Notes: generated from the sequence alone by a model not told the origin. Counted from the first letter of the stretch, positions 16,675 through 26,001 are shown. The stretch is 64,000 bases of DNA from Nocardia acidivorans NBRC 108247 (GCF_001625085.1 NZ_BDAW01000022.1:62001-126000); one strand, 5' to 3'. Numbers and translations: made by a program.

Positions 16675-16953
16675 TCAGTTGTCGAGTGATTCTGCGGTCG
16701 GGAGGGCTTGGTTGATGAGAACCGCGGCGATGGCGGCGGTGGTGGGGAGGGATTCGGTGCCTAGTACGGGTGCGGGTCGAGGCGCCGTCCAAGAGAAGGG
16801 CTAGTTGTTCGCCGAGTTGCTCGGGGTCGGATGCGCCTGCCTGGCGGGCGGTTTCGGTGAATCGATCCGCGACCGACTGCTTGTAGTCGTGGGCGCGGCG
16901 GCGCGCGGGGTGGACGGGGCCGGGTATCTCCACCGGCCGCGACCTTGCAAATA
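16675..16953 (-). pseudogene. TetR-family regulator remnant (C-terminal part, frameshifted)
   Basis: On the minus strand, RRRAHDYKQSVADRFTETAR and DPEQLGEQLALLLDGA match the C-terminal domain of a TetR subfamily. The helix-turn-helix half is missing. After LLLDGA the frame shifts; the matching end (TESLPTTAAIAAVLINQALP) lies in another frame and stops at 16675. It has therefore lost its N-terminus and has an indel near 16785. No functional protein is expected. Confidence 0.72.
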
Positions 16954-17011
16954 CCTTGGCCCCCGGGCGGTCCGGGATGAATGTCGGTGGGTCGTGGCAG
17001 TGTCAGCCACT

Positions 17012-17602
17012 ATGACTGGCCTCCAATGGATGTACGGCAGCGATCTACCGCTGATCAACATCACCTTCGCGCGTCAGATCAACGCCCGGGAACTGCTGGA
17101 TCGGATGGGCGTCGATCAAGAGACGGTGGCGGTGCGCGGACCGGATGACTTCCACTACGACCTGGGCGGCCATCTCTACACCTCCGACGGATATGTGGTC
17201 AGCGCGGGGCACTACCGGGCCTGGGCCTGGGCGTGGGAGCACGGCAGTTGGAAAGGTGTCGAGGACAGGGGACTATTGCTGCGCGCCTCGATCGGCACCG
17301 CGGCACTGGAACTGCACGCCAGCGAGAAACCGGGCATGGATTTCCGATACGCCGAGAACGGCCGCCTCGTAACGGGACTCAACACCATGAACCTTTTCAA
17401 ACGCACCGGCACCGACCCGCACCGCTTCGACCCCGAGATCCACGCCCTCGGCGCCCGACTCGAGGAAGGCGAATACGGCCCCGGCGGATCCCTGGGATTG
17501 TTCTACAAGCTCGCGGAAAACCTCGGCGTCGGACTACCTCTGGACGACCTCAACAACCGCCCCGTCCTCAGCGGCCGACTCCTGCCCCCACCCTCGCGAT
17601 AG
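17012..17602 (+). CDS. DUF6461-type hypothetical protein
   Basis: The ATG at 17012 gives 196 residues; upstream GTG codons are possible. The start (LPLINITFARQINARELLDR) fits the DUF6461 pattern, an actinobacterial family with no assigned activity. A cluster of aromatic residues follows (HYRAWAWAWEHGSWKG). No signal or membrane segment is seen. It is next to a TetR remnant and convergent with the DUF2871 gene. Immunity-like roles are speculative. Confidence 0.65.
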   Translation: MTGLQWMYGSDLPLINITFARQINARELLDRMGVDQETVAVRGPDDFHYDLGGHLYTSDGYVVSAGHYRAWAWAWEHGSWKGVEDRGLLLRASIGTAALELHASEKPGMDFRYAENGRLVTGLNTMNLFKRTGTDPHRFDPEIHALGARLEEGEYGPGGSLGLFYKLAENLGVGLPLDDLNNRPVLSGRLLPPPSR

Positions 17603-17634
17603 TCGCCGCGCCGACTGGGCGCCCATACCAACCA

Positions 17635-18087
17635 TCAGATGATCGCCACGTCAGTGTCCTCGGCTTCGATGGCGGCTGTCTTCGCCTGGGGGTCAAGGCA
17701 TTTGCCGATGGTGATGAACAGCAGCACGAATCCGGCGGTCAGCAGGATATGGCCCAGTCCGGCCACCAGTGCGATCACCGCGCCGCTGTCGTGGCCCAGC
17801 ACGGTGAGAGTGCCGTGCACCGTCATCATGGCGACGGTCAGCACCAGACCACCGTTGTAGACCCAATAGAACCAGGAGAACAGCGAATGGCCGGTGAGCG
17901 CGAAGAGCTTCTCGAGTGCCAGCACGACCAGAAACACCAGCGTGCCGAGTGCGAGCAGATGGGTGTGCACTACCCCCAGCTGGTTCTCGCCGGTGAAGTC
18001 GTGCAGTTTGGTGATCTCGCGATAGTAGAAGCCGCTGACCACCCCCAAGATCATGTACACGTGGGCGGTATTGAGGATCAATCGCAT
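17635..18087 (-). CDS. DUF2871 membrane protein
   Basis: The ATG at 18087 gives 150 residues. Four hydrophobic helices hold several His residues (HVYMILGVVSGFYYREITK, VVHTHLLALGTLVFLVVLAL), the pattern of DUF2871 proteins. The family resembles small haem-copper-oxidase-like membrane domains, but no role is established to my knowledge. It overlaps the end of the DUF4267 gene by 10 bp, so they are co-translated. Confidence 0.78.
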   Translation of the reverse strand: MRLILNTAHVYMILGVVSGFYYREITKLHDFTGENQLGVVHTHLLALGTLVFLVVLALEKLFALTGHSLFSWFYWVYNGGLVLTVAMMTVHGTLTVLGHDSGAVIALVAGLGHILLTAGFVLLFITIGKCLDPQAKTAAIEAEDTDVAII

Positions 18088-18506
18088 GAGCGCGCCTCTT
18101 TCAGCAGCAGTGCGCCGGTCGCGGCGACCAGGGACGCGGTCAGCCCGTGCACCCCCAGCGCGGTCGCGGTCGAGCCGCGGCGCAACAGGATGGTGAGCAT
18201 GTCTCCGGTGGGAATCAGCGCGATCGTCACGGTGGCCACACCGAGGGCGCGGCGCTGCCGTGTGGCCAGCAGCGCCAGCACGATCAGACCGGTGACGACG
18301 TCGCGGACGCCTTTGACGGTGCCGAATCCGGCGGCCCGGCCACGCGGCCAATCCGGCAGCCCGAACTGCGGACCCATCTTCTCCGGCGCGATCACATAGC
18401 CGGCACCGACACCGATGATGAAAGCGGCGCCGAGCAGTGACAACGCGGTTGCCGCCGGTGAATGGGATTGCGGCACAGTGGGTTCGTTCATTTCGACCCG
18501 GGGCAT
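18078..18506 (-). CDS. DUF4267 membrane protein
   Basis: The ATG at 18506 has AGGAGA seven bases upstream; the product has 142 residues. Four membrane helices and the motif GTVKGVRDVVTGLIVLAL are typical of DUF4267 proteins, which are small integral membrane proteins of unknown role. It is first of a two-gene minus-strand operon with the DUF2871 gene. An amidase remnant lies immediately upstream. Confidence 0.78.
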   Translation of the reverse strand: MPRVEMNEPTVPQSHSPAATALSLLGAAFIIGVGAGYVIAPEKMGPQFGLPDWPRGRAAGFGTVKGVRDVVTGLIVLALLATRQRRALGVATVTIALIPTGDMLTILLRRGSTATALGVHGLTASLVAATGALLLKEARSCD

Positions 18507-18532
18507 AAGGGTTCTCCTGAGAAAGAAGGGGG

Positions 18533-18738
18533 TCAGGATCGAGGATCGATCGGTATCGCGAGCCGGAAGGCCGCTTCGATTCGACCGGCGGCGGCCAGCG
18601 CGCGATGCTCGGCGAACGGACCGGTGATCAGTTGCACGCCGATCGGAAGTCCCGACCGCGACAGGCCCGCCGGCAGCGTAACCGCGGGCAGCGCAGGGTA
18701 ATTCGCGGCGACGGTGAGGCGTTGCGCGTCATACAGCG
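18533..18738 (-). pseudogene. Amidase (GatA-like) C-terminal remnant
   Basis: About 65 codons on the minus strand read RLTVAANYPALPAVTLPAGL, then LPIGVQLITGPFAEHRALA and IEAAF. This is the conserved end of amidase-signature enzymes. An in-frame stop sits just upstream and the remaining roughly 400 residues, with the catalytic Lys-Ser-Ser triad, are absent. The break near 18738 marks an old deletion or insertion junction. Confidence 0.78.
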
Positions 18739-19334
18739 TGTGTCACGGCTGGGTCCCGTGTGACTGTGTAGGTAGTTTCACCCTCAAACCATCGTTGGCA
18801 TAACGTCACTCGGTCAACGCTCGTTCGAGCAACAATTGATTAGCCGGGCTTAACGACCGCTGCGCCGCATCGCGGGCGGTCGTAAGGGAAGGCCGATCCA
18901 AACCCTCCGGCCGCCTGATCCGGCGCGGGCCGGAGGCTTTCACCAGCACCGCCGCGCCGTGGCCACTCCGATCTCCTCCCACCTGCCCTGATGCCGAACC
19001 TCGACCCGGTAATCCCGGAGCTGATCAGCGTCCACCACTGGATAATCGGCAGCAGCGCGCATTGCGCCGACACCAAATCCATTCGGCTCATTGACCTTTC
19101 GGGATGCAGTGCGCGGTCGGCCCGAGACGGCGACGCTATCGGACATCCGGCGTCATACTGCACAGCCAGGTTTCGTGCCGACATCACCTCCCGCAGGCTC
19201 GCCCGCACATACCCCCTCGCCCCCAGTGCGGCCCGCTCGGCGTATGCGTTCGGTCGCGTCGGCACCGCATGCCGGCCTTTCGGAAGTGGGCGGGGAATTC
19301 CCTTGTCGCAAGGATTCTCAGTGCTTGTTCTGAC
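18739..19334. other. Gene-poor stretch between amidase remnant and tRNA-like structure
   Basis: About 600 bp without a supported gene. A minus-strand frame at 18940-19146 (68 codons, containing DYRVEVRHQGRWEEIG) could be a small hypothetical gene but has no convincing start. The segment just after the amidase break (18750-18840) is A/T-richer than its flanks. Confidence 0.35.
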
Positions 19335-19420
19335 GGTCGGTCGCGAAGTAGCTCGGTTGGTCGAGCACCCTTCGCTCAGTCGGGGAGGCGCGGGTTCGGT
19401 TCCCGCCTTCGCGACCGATC
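19335..19420 (+). tRNA. Degenerate tRNA-like structure in an extended stem
   Basis: From 19342 to 19414 the sequence has full tRNA geometry. The acceptor CGCGAAG/CTTCGCG is perfect. The D stem is GCTC/GAGC, the variable loop has 5 bases, and the T stem GCGGG/CCCGC closes the loop TTCGGTT. The anticodon arm (19368-19384) pairs in only three of five positions, lacks U33 and would place CUC at the anticodon. Conserved A14, A21 and A58 are also missing. The acceptor helix continues outward by seven more pairs (one G.U), giving a 14-bp helix. It is likely a tRNA relic or tRNA-like RNA, not a working tRNA. Confidence 0.5.
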
Positions 19421-19518
19421 AGTGTGCACGTTTCGACCTGAGCTCGGCAGCGGCGTGCGTCCGGATCCACCCAGATCTCTACGGCTGGTTGATCTTCCGC
19501 CCGCCCTGCGGTGCAGCC

Positions 19519-20640
19519 TCAGCGAAACAGGCGGAAGAACCCGCGCACCTGCTCGATCAATGACTTCGGTTGTTCGAGCGCGGCGAAATGGCCACCGTGC
19601 GGCAGCTCTTCGAACCAGCGCAGGTCGGTGAACCGCAGTTCGGCCTCTCGCCTCGACGGGCGGGTGATGTCGCGCGGGTAGATCGACAGCCCGGATGGCG
19701 CGGTCACCCGGTCCCGGAAGTGGGCGAAGCTCTCCCAGTACAGGCGCGCCGAGGACGCGGCCGATGCGGTGAACCAATAGACCGAGATCTCGTCGAGGAT
19801 CTGCTGCCGCGACAACGCGTCCTCGGGATGGCCGTCGTTGTCGGTCCACGCCCAGAACTTCTCGGCGATCCAGGCGGCCTGCCCCGCCGGGGAATCGGTG
19901 AGGCCGTAGCCGAGCGTTTGCGGCCGGGTCGCCTGGATCGCCGAGTAGCCCCGTCCGGTGCGCCGCATCTCCTTCTCGGCCTCGAGATTCGCCAGTTCCG
20001 CGGGCGTCGGGTCGTCGAACGTGCCCGCCGCGACGGATCCCAGGTTCAGGTGCACGCCGACAACGCGCTCGGGCGCGACCTCGCCCAGCGCGCCGGACAC
20101 CGCGGAACCCCAGTCCCCGCCCTGCGCTCCGTACCGTTCGTACCCCAGCGAGACCATCAATGTGTCCCAGGCGCGCGCGGTGCGAGTGACACCCCACCCG
20201 GTTGTCGACGGCTTGTCACTCCAGCCGTATCCGGGCAATGACGGCGCGACCACGTGGAACGCGTCCGCTGGGTCACCGCCGTACGCACGCGGGTCGGTCA
20301 GCGGGCCCAGGACCTCCAGGAACTCGAGCACCGAACCCGGCCACCCGTGCGTGAGCACGAGCGGGAACGCGTCCGGCTCCGGCGAGCGCACGTGCAGGAA
20401 GTGGATGCCCAGCCCGTCGATCGTGTCGCGGTACTGCGGGAACACGTTCAGCCGTTCGGCGAACCCGAAATCGTAGTCCTCGGCCCAACTGCGGCACAGC
20501 TCCCGCGCATACGCCAGCGGCAAACCCTGTGACCAGTCGTCCACCGGCTCGCGCTCGGGCCACCGCGTCCGTCGCAGTCGTTCACGCAGGTCCGCGATCT
20601 CGCCGTCGGTGATGCGGACCTCGAATGGCTCGGCGGACAC
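19519..20640 (-). CDS. Epoxide hydrolase (EHN family)
   Basis: The GTG at 20640 is preceded by AAGGAG six bases upstream, so the longer frame from 20718 is rejected. The 373-residue protein has the epoxide hydrolase N-terminal domain (PFEVRITDGEIADLRERLRR) and an alpha/beta-hydrolase core. The oxyanion motif is HGWPGS, the nucleophile Asp is in GGDWGSA and the catalytic His is in PHGGHFAALEQP. It opens epoxides to diols in the cytoplasm; the natural substrate is unknown. It stands alone, with the TetR gene 140 bp upstream on the same strand. Confidence 0.9.
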   Translation of the reverse strand: MSAEPFEVRITDGEIADLRERLRRTRWPEREPVDDWSQGLPLAYARELCRSWAEDYDFGFAERLNVFPQYRDTIDGLGIHFLHVRSPEPDAFPLVLTHGWPGSVLEFLEVLGPLTDPRAYGGDPADAFHVVAPSLPGYGWSDKPSTTGWGVTRTARAWDTLMVSLGYERYGAQGGDWGSAVSGALGEVAPERVVGVHLNLGSVAAGTFDDPTPAELANLEAEKEMRRTGRGYSAIQATRPQTLGYGLTDSPAGQAAWIAEKFWAWTDNDGHPEDALSRQQILDEISVYWFTASAASSARLYWESFAHFRDRVTAPSGLSIYPRDITRPSRREAELRFTDLRWFEELPHGGHFAALEQPKSLIEQVRGFFRLFR

Positions 20641-20781
20641 GCAAAGCTCCTTACTGGTCGGGATCACTTGCTCGAATCCGCTGCCCTTCGGACGACGCCC
20701 TGTCGCGGCAGCATCCACTGGAACCTGGCTCCGCCGACCGGTATTCCGCGCCCCAGCGGACGATGGGCGTTCGCCGACCGG

Positions 20782-21450
20782 CTAGCTCGCGGAGCCTTCC
20801 CGGCGCGGCGTCATCTCGCCGAGGGTGGCGGAGAGGTTGGCCAGGGCGGGGTTTCGTGCGGTCGGGGTGGCTCCGCGGGTGGTGGCGGCGGATGCGTTGT
20901 CGGCGGTGAGGCGATGGACGGTGCGTTCGAGGATGGGCAGAATTTCGGTGATTTCCATTGTGCCGGTGGCGAATCGGGCTATCAGGGCCACGACCATATT
21001 GGGCAGGATTACCGCTATGTCGTCGATGTAGGACTGGTCCAGGCCGCTCAAGGCGTGTTCGGCGATCGGGAGCAGGGCGGTGAGGCCGTGGGTGTCGAGG
21101 CGGTGGCCGCCGGGGGTGGTGCGCGCGTGATGGTAGGCCACCAGCATGGCGGGATGCTTCTCCCACGGTTCGAAGACGCCGCGCAGCACCCGGACCATGG
21201 CATCGCGCACCGATTCGCCGGGGACGACGGGCGCTACCTCGGCGTAGGCGTTCTCGGTCATCCACTGTTCGAGGGCCGAGAGGATGAGTTCATCGCGGGT
21301 GGCGAAGAGCTGGTAGATCTTGGCGAGTGAGACGTGCGCGCGGCTCGCGACGGTGCGCAATTGGACGCCGTCATAGCCGTTTTCGGCCAGCAGGTCCAGC
21401 ACCACGGCGATTATTCGCCCGGACGCGTCGGACTCTTGATCTTTACCCAC
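20782..21450 (-). CDS. TetR-family regulator
   Basis: The frame starts at GTG 21450 and encodes 222 residues. The helix-turn-helix (QLRTVASRAHVSLAKIYQLF) is followed by an all-helical ligand domain ending in an Ala/Thr-rich tail. The N-terminus resembles steroid-responsive regulators of mycolata in type; that is only a resemblance. Two palindromes lie directly upstream, and the divergent gene encodes a secreted protein followed by a cholesterol oxidase. It probably represses itself and that pair, and perhaps the epoxide hydrolase downstream (inference). Confidence 0.88.
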   Translation of the reverse strand: MGKDQESDASGRIIAVVLDLLAENGYDGVQLRTVASRAHVSLAKIYQLFATRDELILSALEQWMTENAYAEVAPVVPGESVRDAMVRVLRGVFEPWEKHPAMLVAYHHARTTPGGHRLDTHGLTALLPIAEHALSGLDQSYIDDIAVILPNMVVALIARFATGTMEITEILPILERTVHRLTADNASAATTRGATPTARNPALANLSATLGEMTPRREGSAS

Positions 21451-21458
21451 CCCCTCAT

Positions 21459-21489
21459 GGTAACTTCGTTACTGGTAACTCGGTTACCA
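21459..21489. promoter_or_regulatory. Tandem TetR operator
   Basis: GGTAACTTCGTTACT (21459-21473) is joined directly to TGGTAACTCGGTTACCA (21473-21489). Each is a GTAAC-N3-GTTAC palindrome and the second is perfect over GGTAAC/GTTACC. They begin nine bases from the TetR start codon and precede the divergent secreted-protein gene. Confidence 0.75.
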
Positions 21490-21611
21490 CGTGTGGGTTC
21501 CCACCCCGAACCCGATCGACGGCGCACGCTCAGGTCACCCTCCGGCGGGCGAACCGTACTGTGGCTCAACGCATTACGAAAGGCCGCCCTCATCGTGGAG
21601 GGCTCATGCCC

Positions 21612-23147
21612 ATGGCTCACATGCTCAGACCTCTGCTACGCCGATCACTCATCCTCGGGGCCACCCTCGCACTGCTGCCCGTCAGCGCCGCCTCCGGGCA
21701 GTCGCCCGCCGCAATGAATTCCGCTGTGGCACGGGCGAATTGCGGACCGGAGTCCCATCCCGAATCCGGTCTGCAAGGCGACGTCCCCGCCGCCGACCGC
21801 GACAGCGGCCGCAGCAGGGAAGGGTACAGCTGCAATATTCGGCAGCTCGGCGACTACGCCGGGCGCGGCGGCGGAATCACCTCGGTCACCTTCGACCACT
21901 GCGCCTATATCGGCACCTTCTTCCCCGGCGATCTCCTCGGCCCCGTCGAGGGCGTGCAGGTGATCGATGTCGCCGATCCGGCGAATCCGGTGCGCACCGC
22001 CAACCTCGCCGAACCGGCCATGCTGGCGGGCACGTGGGAAAGCTTGAAGGTCAATGAAACTCGCAAACTGCTGGTCGGCGCGGGCGTACCCTTCCTGACC
22101 GGTGCGGGTCTGCTGTCCATCTACGACATCTCCGATTGCGCACACCCGCGACTGCTCAACCCCGGACCGGGAACCGACCTGGCGCTACCGCTTCCGCTCA
22201 CCTCGCACGAGGGCGGATTCTCCCCGGACGGCAATACCTATTGGAGCTCCGGCGTCGCGCCCGGCCTGATCACCGCCGTCGACATCACCGATCCCGCCGC
22301 GCCCCATGTGATCTGGCAGGGGCTGCCCGGACTCTCCATGCACGGCTTCGGATTCGCCGACGACGGCAATCGGATGTACCTGGCCAACAACTTCGGCGGC
22401 CTCACCGTGCTGGACATCAGCGCCGTCCAGCGCCGCGACCCGAATCCCATTGTGCCGCAACTGACGAATATGACCTGGACCGACGGCTGGGCCACCCAGC
22501 ACAACATCCCGGTCAGCTTCGGCGGCACGCCCTACGTATTCGCGGTGAACGAGGCGGGTTCGGGCGGAGTGAAGATCATCGACATCACCGATGATCGAAA
22601 CCCGCGGATCGTCAATACGATCAAGCTCGAGATCAACCTGCTCACCAATCAGGACAGCATGCTGGCCTCCGCTTCCGGCGGCTCGCTCTTCGGCTACGAC
22701 GCGCACTACTGCGCCGCCGACCGCCCGGTCGATCCCACCGCCCTGGCCTGCGGCTGGACCTCCTCGGGCATCCGCGTCTTCGATATTCGCGATCCCCTCG
22801 ACGTGCGCGAGATCGCCTACTACAACCCGCCCGCGCGCACCGGCGAGAACACCGAACGCTGGAACTCACCGCACGCCCTGGCCTCGCTCATCGGCCCGCC
22901 GCTGCTCGCCGCGCCCGCCATAGCGCAGGCGGTCATGAACGGGCAGTTCGACCTCTCGCAGGCATTGAGCGCGCGCACCGGACGCATCGCTCTGGGCGAC
23001 CTCTCCACCGACTGGTGCTTCTCCGCCCCGGAATGGCACGGCAACCAGCTCTGGACCACCTGCGCCGACAACGGATTCCTCGCGCTCGAGCTGGATCCGG
23101 CCGTCTACACCCCGCCCGCGGATCAGCGCTCCACCATCGGCTCCTGA
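21612..23147 (+). CDS. Secreted LVIVD-repeat (beta-propeller) protein
   Basis: From ATG 21612, with GGAGGG nine bases upstream (ATG 21606 is the alternative), the product has about 511 residues. A signal peptide (LRRSLILGATLALLPVSAAS) is followed by repeated blades such as VEGVQVIDVADPANPVRTA, TAVDITDPAAPHVIW and VKIIDITDDRNPRIVNT, the LVIVD pattern. Several Cys (CDSR-free pairs such as ANCGP, SCNI, DHCAY) suggest disulfides outside the cell. It lies 45 bp upstream of the cholesterol oxidase gene and is probably its operon partner. The blade protein may bind the sterol or the enzyme, which is a guess. Confidence 0.82.
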   Translation: MAHMLRPLLRRSLILGATLALLPVSAASGQSPAAMNSAVARANCGPESHPESGLQGDVPAADRDSGRSREGYSCNIRQLGDYAGRGGGITSVTFDHCAYIGTFFPGDLLGPVEGVQVIDVADPANPVRTANLAEPAMLAGTWESLKVNETRKLLVGAGVPFLTGAGLLSIYDISDCAHPRLLNPGPGTDLALPLPLTSHEGGFSPDGNTYWSSGVAPGLITAVDITDPAAPHVIWQGLPGLSMHGFGFADDGNRMYLANNFGGLTVLDISAVQRRDPNPIVPQLTNMTWTDGWATQHNIPVSFGGTPYVFAVNEAGSGGVKIIDITDDRNPRIVNTIKLEINLLTNQDSMLASASGGSLFGYDAHYCAADRPVDPTALACGWTSSGIRVFDIRDPLDVREIAYYNPPARTGENTERWNSPHALASLIGPPLLAAPAIAQAVMNGQFDLSQALSARTGRIALGDLSTDWCFSAPEWHGNQLWTTCADNGFLALELDPAVYTPPADQRSTIGS

Positions 23148-23192
23148 TCGCCCTGCGGCACAAGCACTCTCCGCCTCTCTCGAAGGTCTCGC

Positions 23193-24788
23193 ATGTCCGT
23201 ACTCTCGCGCCGCTCCCTGCTGCTCGGAACCGCCGCCGCCGGAGCTGTACTCGCCGGAACCCGAAATAGCCCCGTGCGCAACGGAATAGCCGCGCGCGTC
23301 AACAGCATCCCACTCACCCGCGAAGAGCATCGCGTCGTCGTGATCGGCTCCGGCTTCGGCGGCGGCGTCACCGCCCTGCGCCTCGCGCGAGCGGGCGTCC
23401 CGGTGCTGGTGCTGGAGCGCGGTATGCGCTGGCCCACCGGCCCCGACGCGGAGACCTTTCCCCGCGCCTCCGCACCCGACAAACGAATGCTCTGGTATCG
23501 CTCCAGCCCCGAACTCTTCGGCAAGCCACTGATTTTCGAGCCGTACACGGGATTGGTCGAGGCGGTGCCCGGCGAGAATATGACCGCGCTGTGCGCCGCC
23601 GGTCTCGGCGGCGGTTCGCTCATCTACCAGGGCATGTCCCTCCAGCCCTCGGAAGCGGTGTTCAACACCCATCTCCCGGAGCAGTTGGACTGGCAGACCA
23701 TGAATCGCGTGCACTATCCGCGCGCCACCCGCATGCTCAATCTCGCTGTCGCACCGGATGATCTGATCGCCAGCCCCAATTACGCCGCCGCCCGATACTT
23801 CGCCGATCGGGTGCGGCAGGCGGGTCTGCCGCTGTCCAAGATCCCGATGCCCATCGACTGGAACTACGCCCTGGCCGAACTGCGCGGCGAGATGAAACCC
23901 TCCTACACCAATGGCGACGGCGCCATGGGCGTGAACAATGGCGGCAAGCATTCGGTGGACGTCACCTATCTCGCCGCCGCCGAAGCCACCGGCCGGGTGA
24001 CAATCCAGACGCTGCATCAGGTTTCGGAGATCGAACGCGCCGCCGACGGCCGCTGGACGGTTCATGTCGAACAGCTCGACACCTCCGGAACCGTGGTCGC
24101 GCAGAAGATCATCACCACCACGGCGCTCGTCATGGCGGCGGGCAGCCTCAACACCACCCGGCTGCTCATGCGCGCGGGCGCGAAGGGGCGGATCCCCGAC
24201 CTCCCCGATGCGCTCGGACAGGGCTGGGGCACCAATGCCGACCGCATCTACGTCTGGACCGATCCGGCCTCGAATTTCGGTACCGCACAGGGCGGTCCGG
24301 TCGTCTACGGCAGTTTGAACTGGGATGACCCGCACAGCGCGCATACCGTCATCCAGGCATCCATTCCGCCGCTGTCGGTGGACCCCAAGAGCACCATGAT
24401 GGTCGGCTACGGTGTCAGCGACGGTCGCGGCGAATTCCGTTACGACGCGACGACGGACGATGCCCGGCTGCACTGGCCCAGCGACGGCGACAGCTTCATC
24501 CAGGACAACCACATCGGCCCCACCACGCGTGAAATCGCCGGTCCCGGAAGCACTCTCCTGGACACCAATGCGGCTTTCCCCTCCACCTGGCATCCGCTCG
24601 GCGGTGCGTCCATGGGCGCGGTCTGCGATCTCGAGGGCAGGGTCCTGGGCCAGCGCGGCCTCTACGTCCTCGACGGTGCGCTCATGCCCGGAAACACCGC
24701 CGCCTGCAACCCATCCCTGACCATCGCGGCCGTCGTCGAACGCGCGCTCGACGCCCTGGTCGCCCAGGACGTCGGCACGGTGATCTAG
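23193..24788 (+). CDS. choD: Cholesterol oxidase (GMC flavoenzyme, class I), Tat-exported
   Basis: A 531-residue protein with a twin-arginine signal ([19 protein letters not shown]) and FAD motif [18 protein letters not shown]. Further GMC blocks include [11 protein letters not shown]. The active-site His ([10 protein letters not shown]) and Asn ([13 protein letters not shown]) of the ChoA/ChoD family are present. Such enzymes oxidise 3beta-hydroxysterols and isomerise the double bond to 4-en-3-one. By eye, the position of the isomerising Glu (AEIAPLP in Streptomyces ChoA) reads VIQASIPPL, so that Glu seems absent. It follows the LVIVD gene and faces the TetR regulator. Symbol by family resemblance. 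Confidence 0.85.
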   Translation: MSVLSRRSLLLGTAAAGAVLAGTRNSPVRNGIAARVNSIPLTREEHRVVVIGSGFGGGVTALRLARAGVPVLVLERGMRWPTGPDAETFPRASAPDKRMLWYRSSPELFGKPLIFEPYTGLVEAVPGENMTALCAAGLGGGSLIYQGMSLQPSEAVFNTHLPEQLDWQTMNRVHYPRATRMLNLAVAPDDLIASPNYAAARYFADRVRQAGLPLSKIPMPIDWNYALAELRGEMKPSYTNGDGAMGVNNGGKHSVDVTYLAAAEATGRVTIQTLHQVSEIERAADGRWTVHVEQLDTSGTVVAQKIITTTALVMAAGSLNTTRLLMRAGAKGRIPDLPDALGQGWGTNADRIYVWTDPASNFGTAQGGPVVYGSLNWDDPHSAHTVIQASIPPLSVDPKSTMMVGYGVSDGRGEFRYDATTDDARLHWPSDGDSFIQDNHIGPTTREIAGPGSTLLDTNAAFPSTWHPLGGASMGAVCDLEGRVLGQRGLYVLDGALMPGNTAACNPSLTIAAVVERALDALVAQDVGTVI

Positions 24789-24789
24789 A

Positions 24790-25803
24790 TCAGCGGACCT
24801 GCGGGGCCACCTTCTCGCCGAGCAGTTCGATATTGCGCAGCACCTTCTCGTGCGGGAGCGTGCCCACGCTGGTATGCAGCATGAAGCGGTCCAGGCCGAG
24901 ATCATCGCGGACGGCGGCGATCTTGCCCGCCACATAGTCGGGGGTGCCCACGAACAGCGATCCACTCTGCGAGCGCAGGGCCGCGAACTGTTCGCGGGTC
25001 ATCGGTCCCCACCCGCGTTCGCGCCCGATACCGGACATGGCGCGGGCGTACGGGGCGTAGAAGTCCGCGACCGCCTGCTCATCGGTTTCGGCGACATACC
25101 CGTGCGCGTGCACCGCCACCGGTCGCGGTTCATGCCCGCCCTGCTCCAGCGCGCGGTGGTACAGATCCACCAGCGGTTTGAAGCGGGCCGGCTGACCGCC
25201 GATGATCGCGATGGCCAGGGGAAGTCCCAAAAGCCCTGCGCGGACTACGGATTCGGGACTGCCGCCGACCGCGATCCAGACCGGCAGCGGCCGGTTCTCG
25301 GTGCGCGGATAGACGATGGCATCGGTCAGCGGGGCACGGAATTTGCCCTCCCAGGTGACCGGTCCCTCCTCGCGGATCTTCAGCAGCAGCGCGAGCTTCT
25401 CCTCGAAGAGTTCGTCGTAGTCGGCCAGGTCGTAGCCGAACAGCGGGAACGATTCGATGAAGGAGCCGCGGCCCGCCATGAGTTCGGCTCTGCCATTGGA
25501 CAATCCGTCCAGGGTGGCGAAATCCTGGTACGCCCGTACCGGGTCAGCCGAGCTGAGCACCGTCACCGCGCTGGTGAGCTGAATGCGCTCGGTGCGCGAG
25601 GCGATGGCGGCCAGCGCCACGGCGGGGGAGGAGGCGGCGAAATCCTTACGGTGGTGTTCGCCCACGCCATAGACATCGAGACCGGCCTGTTCGGTGACCA
25701 CGGCCTCCTCGACGACCTGGCGCAGCCGCTCACCCGCGGTCGGCACCGGGCCATCCCCGCCGACGGGATGGGTCTCGGCGAATGTCGTCAGTCCCAGTTC
25801 CAT
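24790..25803 (-). CDS. LLM-class flavin-dependent oxidoreductase
   Basis: A 337-residue TIM-barrel oxidoreductase of the luciferase-like monooxygenase superfamily. It starts [16 protein letters not shown], with typical blocks [36 protein letters not shown] and [19 protein letters not shown]. Members use FMNH2 or F420; the sequence does not decide. It is convergent with the cholesterol oxidase gene with almost no gap, and divergent from the methionine aminopeptidase gene. The substrate is unknown. Confidence 0.9.
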   Translation of the reverse strand: MELGLTTFAETHPVGGDGPVPTAGERLRQVVEEAVVTEQAGLDVYGVGEHHRKDFAASSPAVALAAIASRTERIQLTSAVTVLSSADPVRAYQDFATLDGLSNGRAELMAGRGSFIESFPLFGYDLADYDELFEEKLALLLKIREEGPVTWEGKFRAPLTDAIVYPRTENRPLPVWIAVGGSPESVVRAGLLGLPLAIAIIGGQPARFKPLVDLYHRALEQGGHEPRPVAVHAHGYVAETDEQAVADFYAPYARAMSGIGRERGWGPMTREQFAALRSQSGSLFVGTPDYVAGKIAAVRDDLGLDRFMLHTSVGTLPHEKVLRNIELLGEKVAPQVR

Positions 25804-26001
25804 GGCTTACGCCACCTTCCAATGTTGTTTCCTTGTCAACTTGTGAGCTTAAACGGACTGCGGTCCGGAAACATTCCAAGCCCCGTGACCGGGGCCGACC
25901 CGCGTCTCGCGGCAGGCGTCGCACCGGAGATCGGCCGTCGCTTCACCGGGAAATCCCCGCTGGAGGAGAGCCGTCCGCATCGGGCGGATAGTCTTGTTCC
26001 C

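Noticed and set aside
18940..19146. 68-codon minus-strand frame as a gene
   Set aside because: Some protein-like sequence but no ribosome site and no family; kept only as a remark in the gap entry.
22866..24965. Very long open frame antisense to the cholesterol oxidase and LVIVD genes
   Set aside because: It mirrors the codon-position bias of the real genes; its translation is low-complexity Gly/Ala/Arg/Val with no family resemblance.
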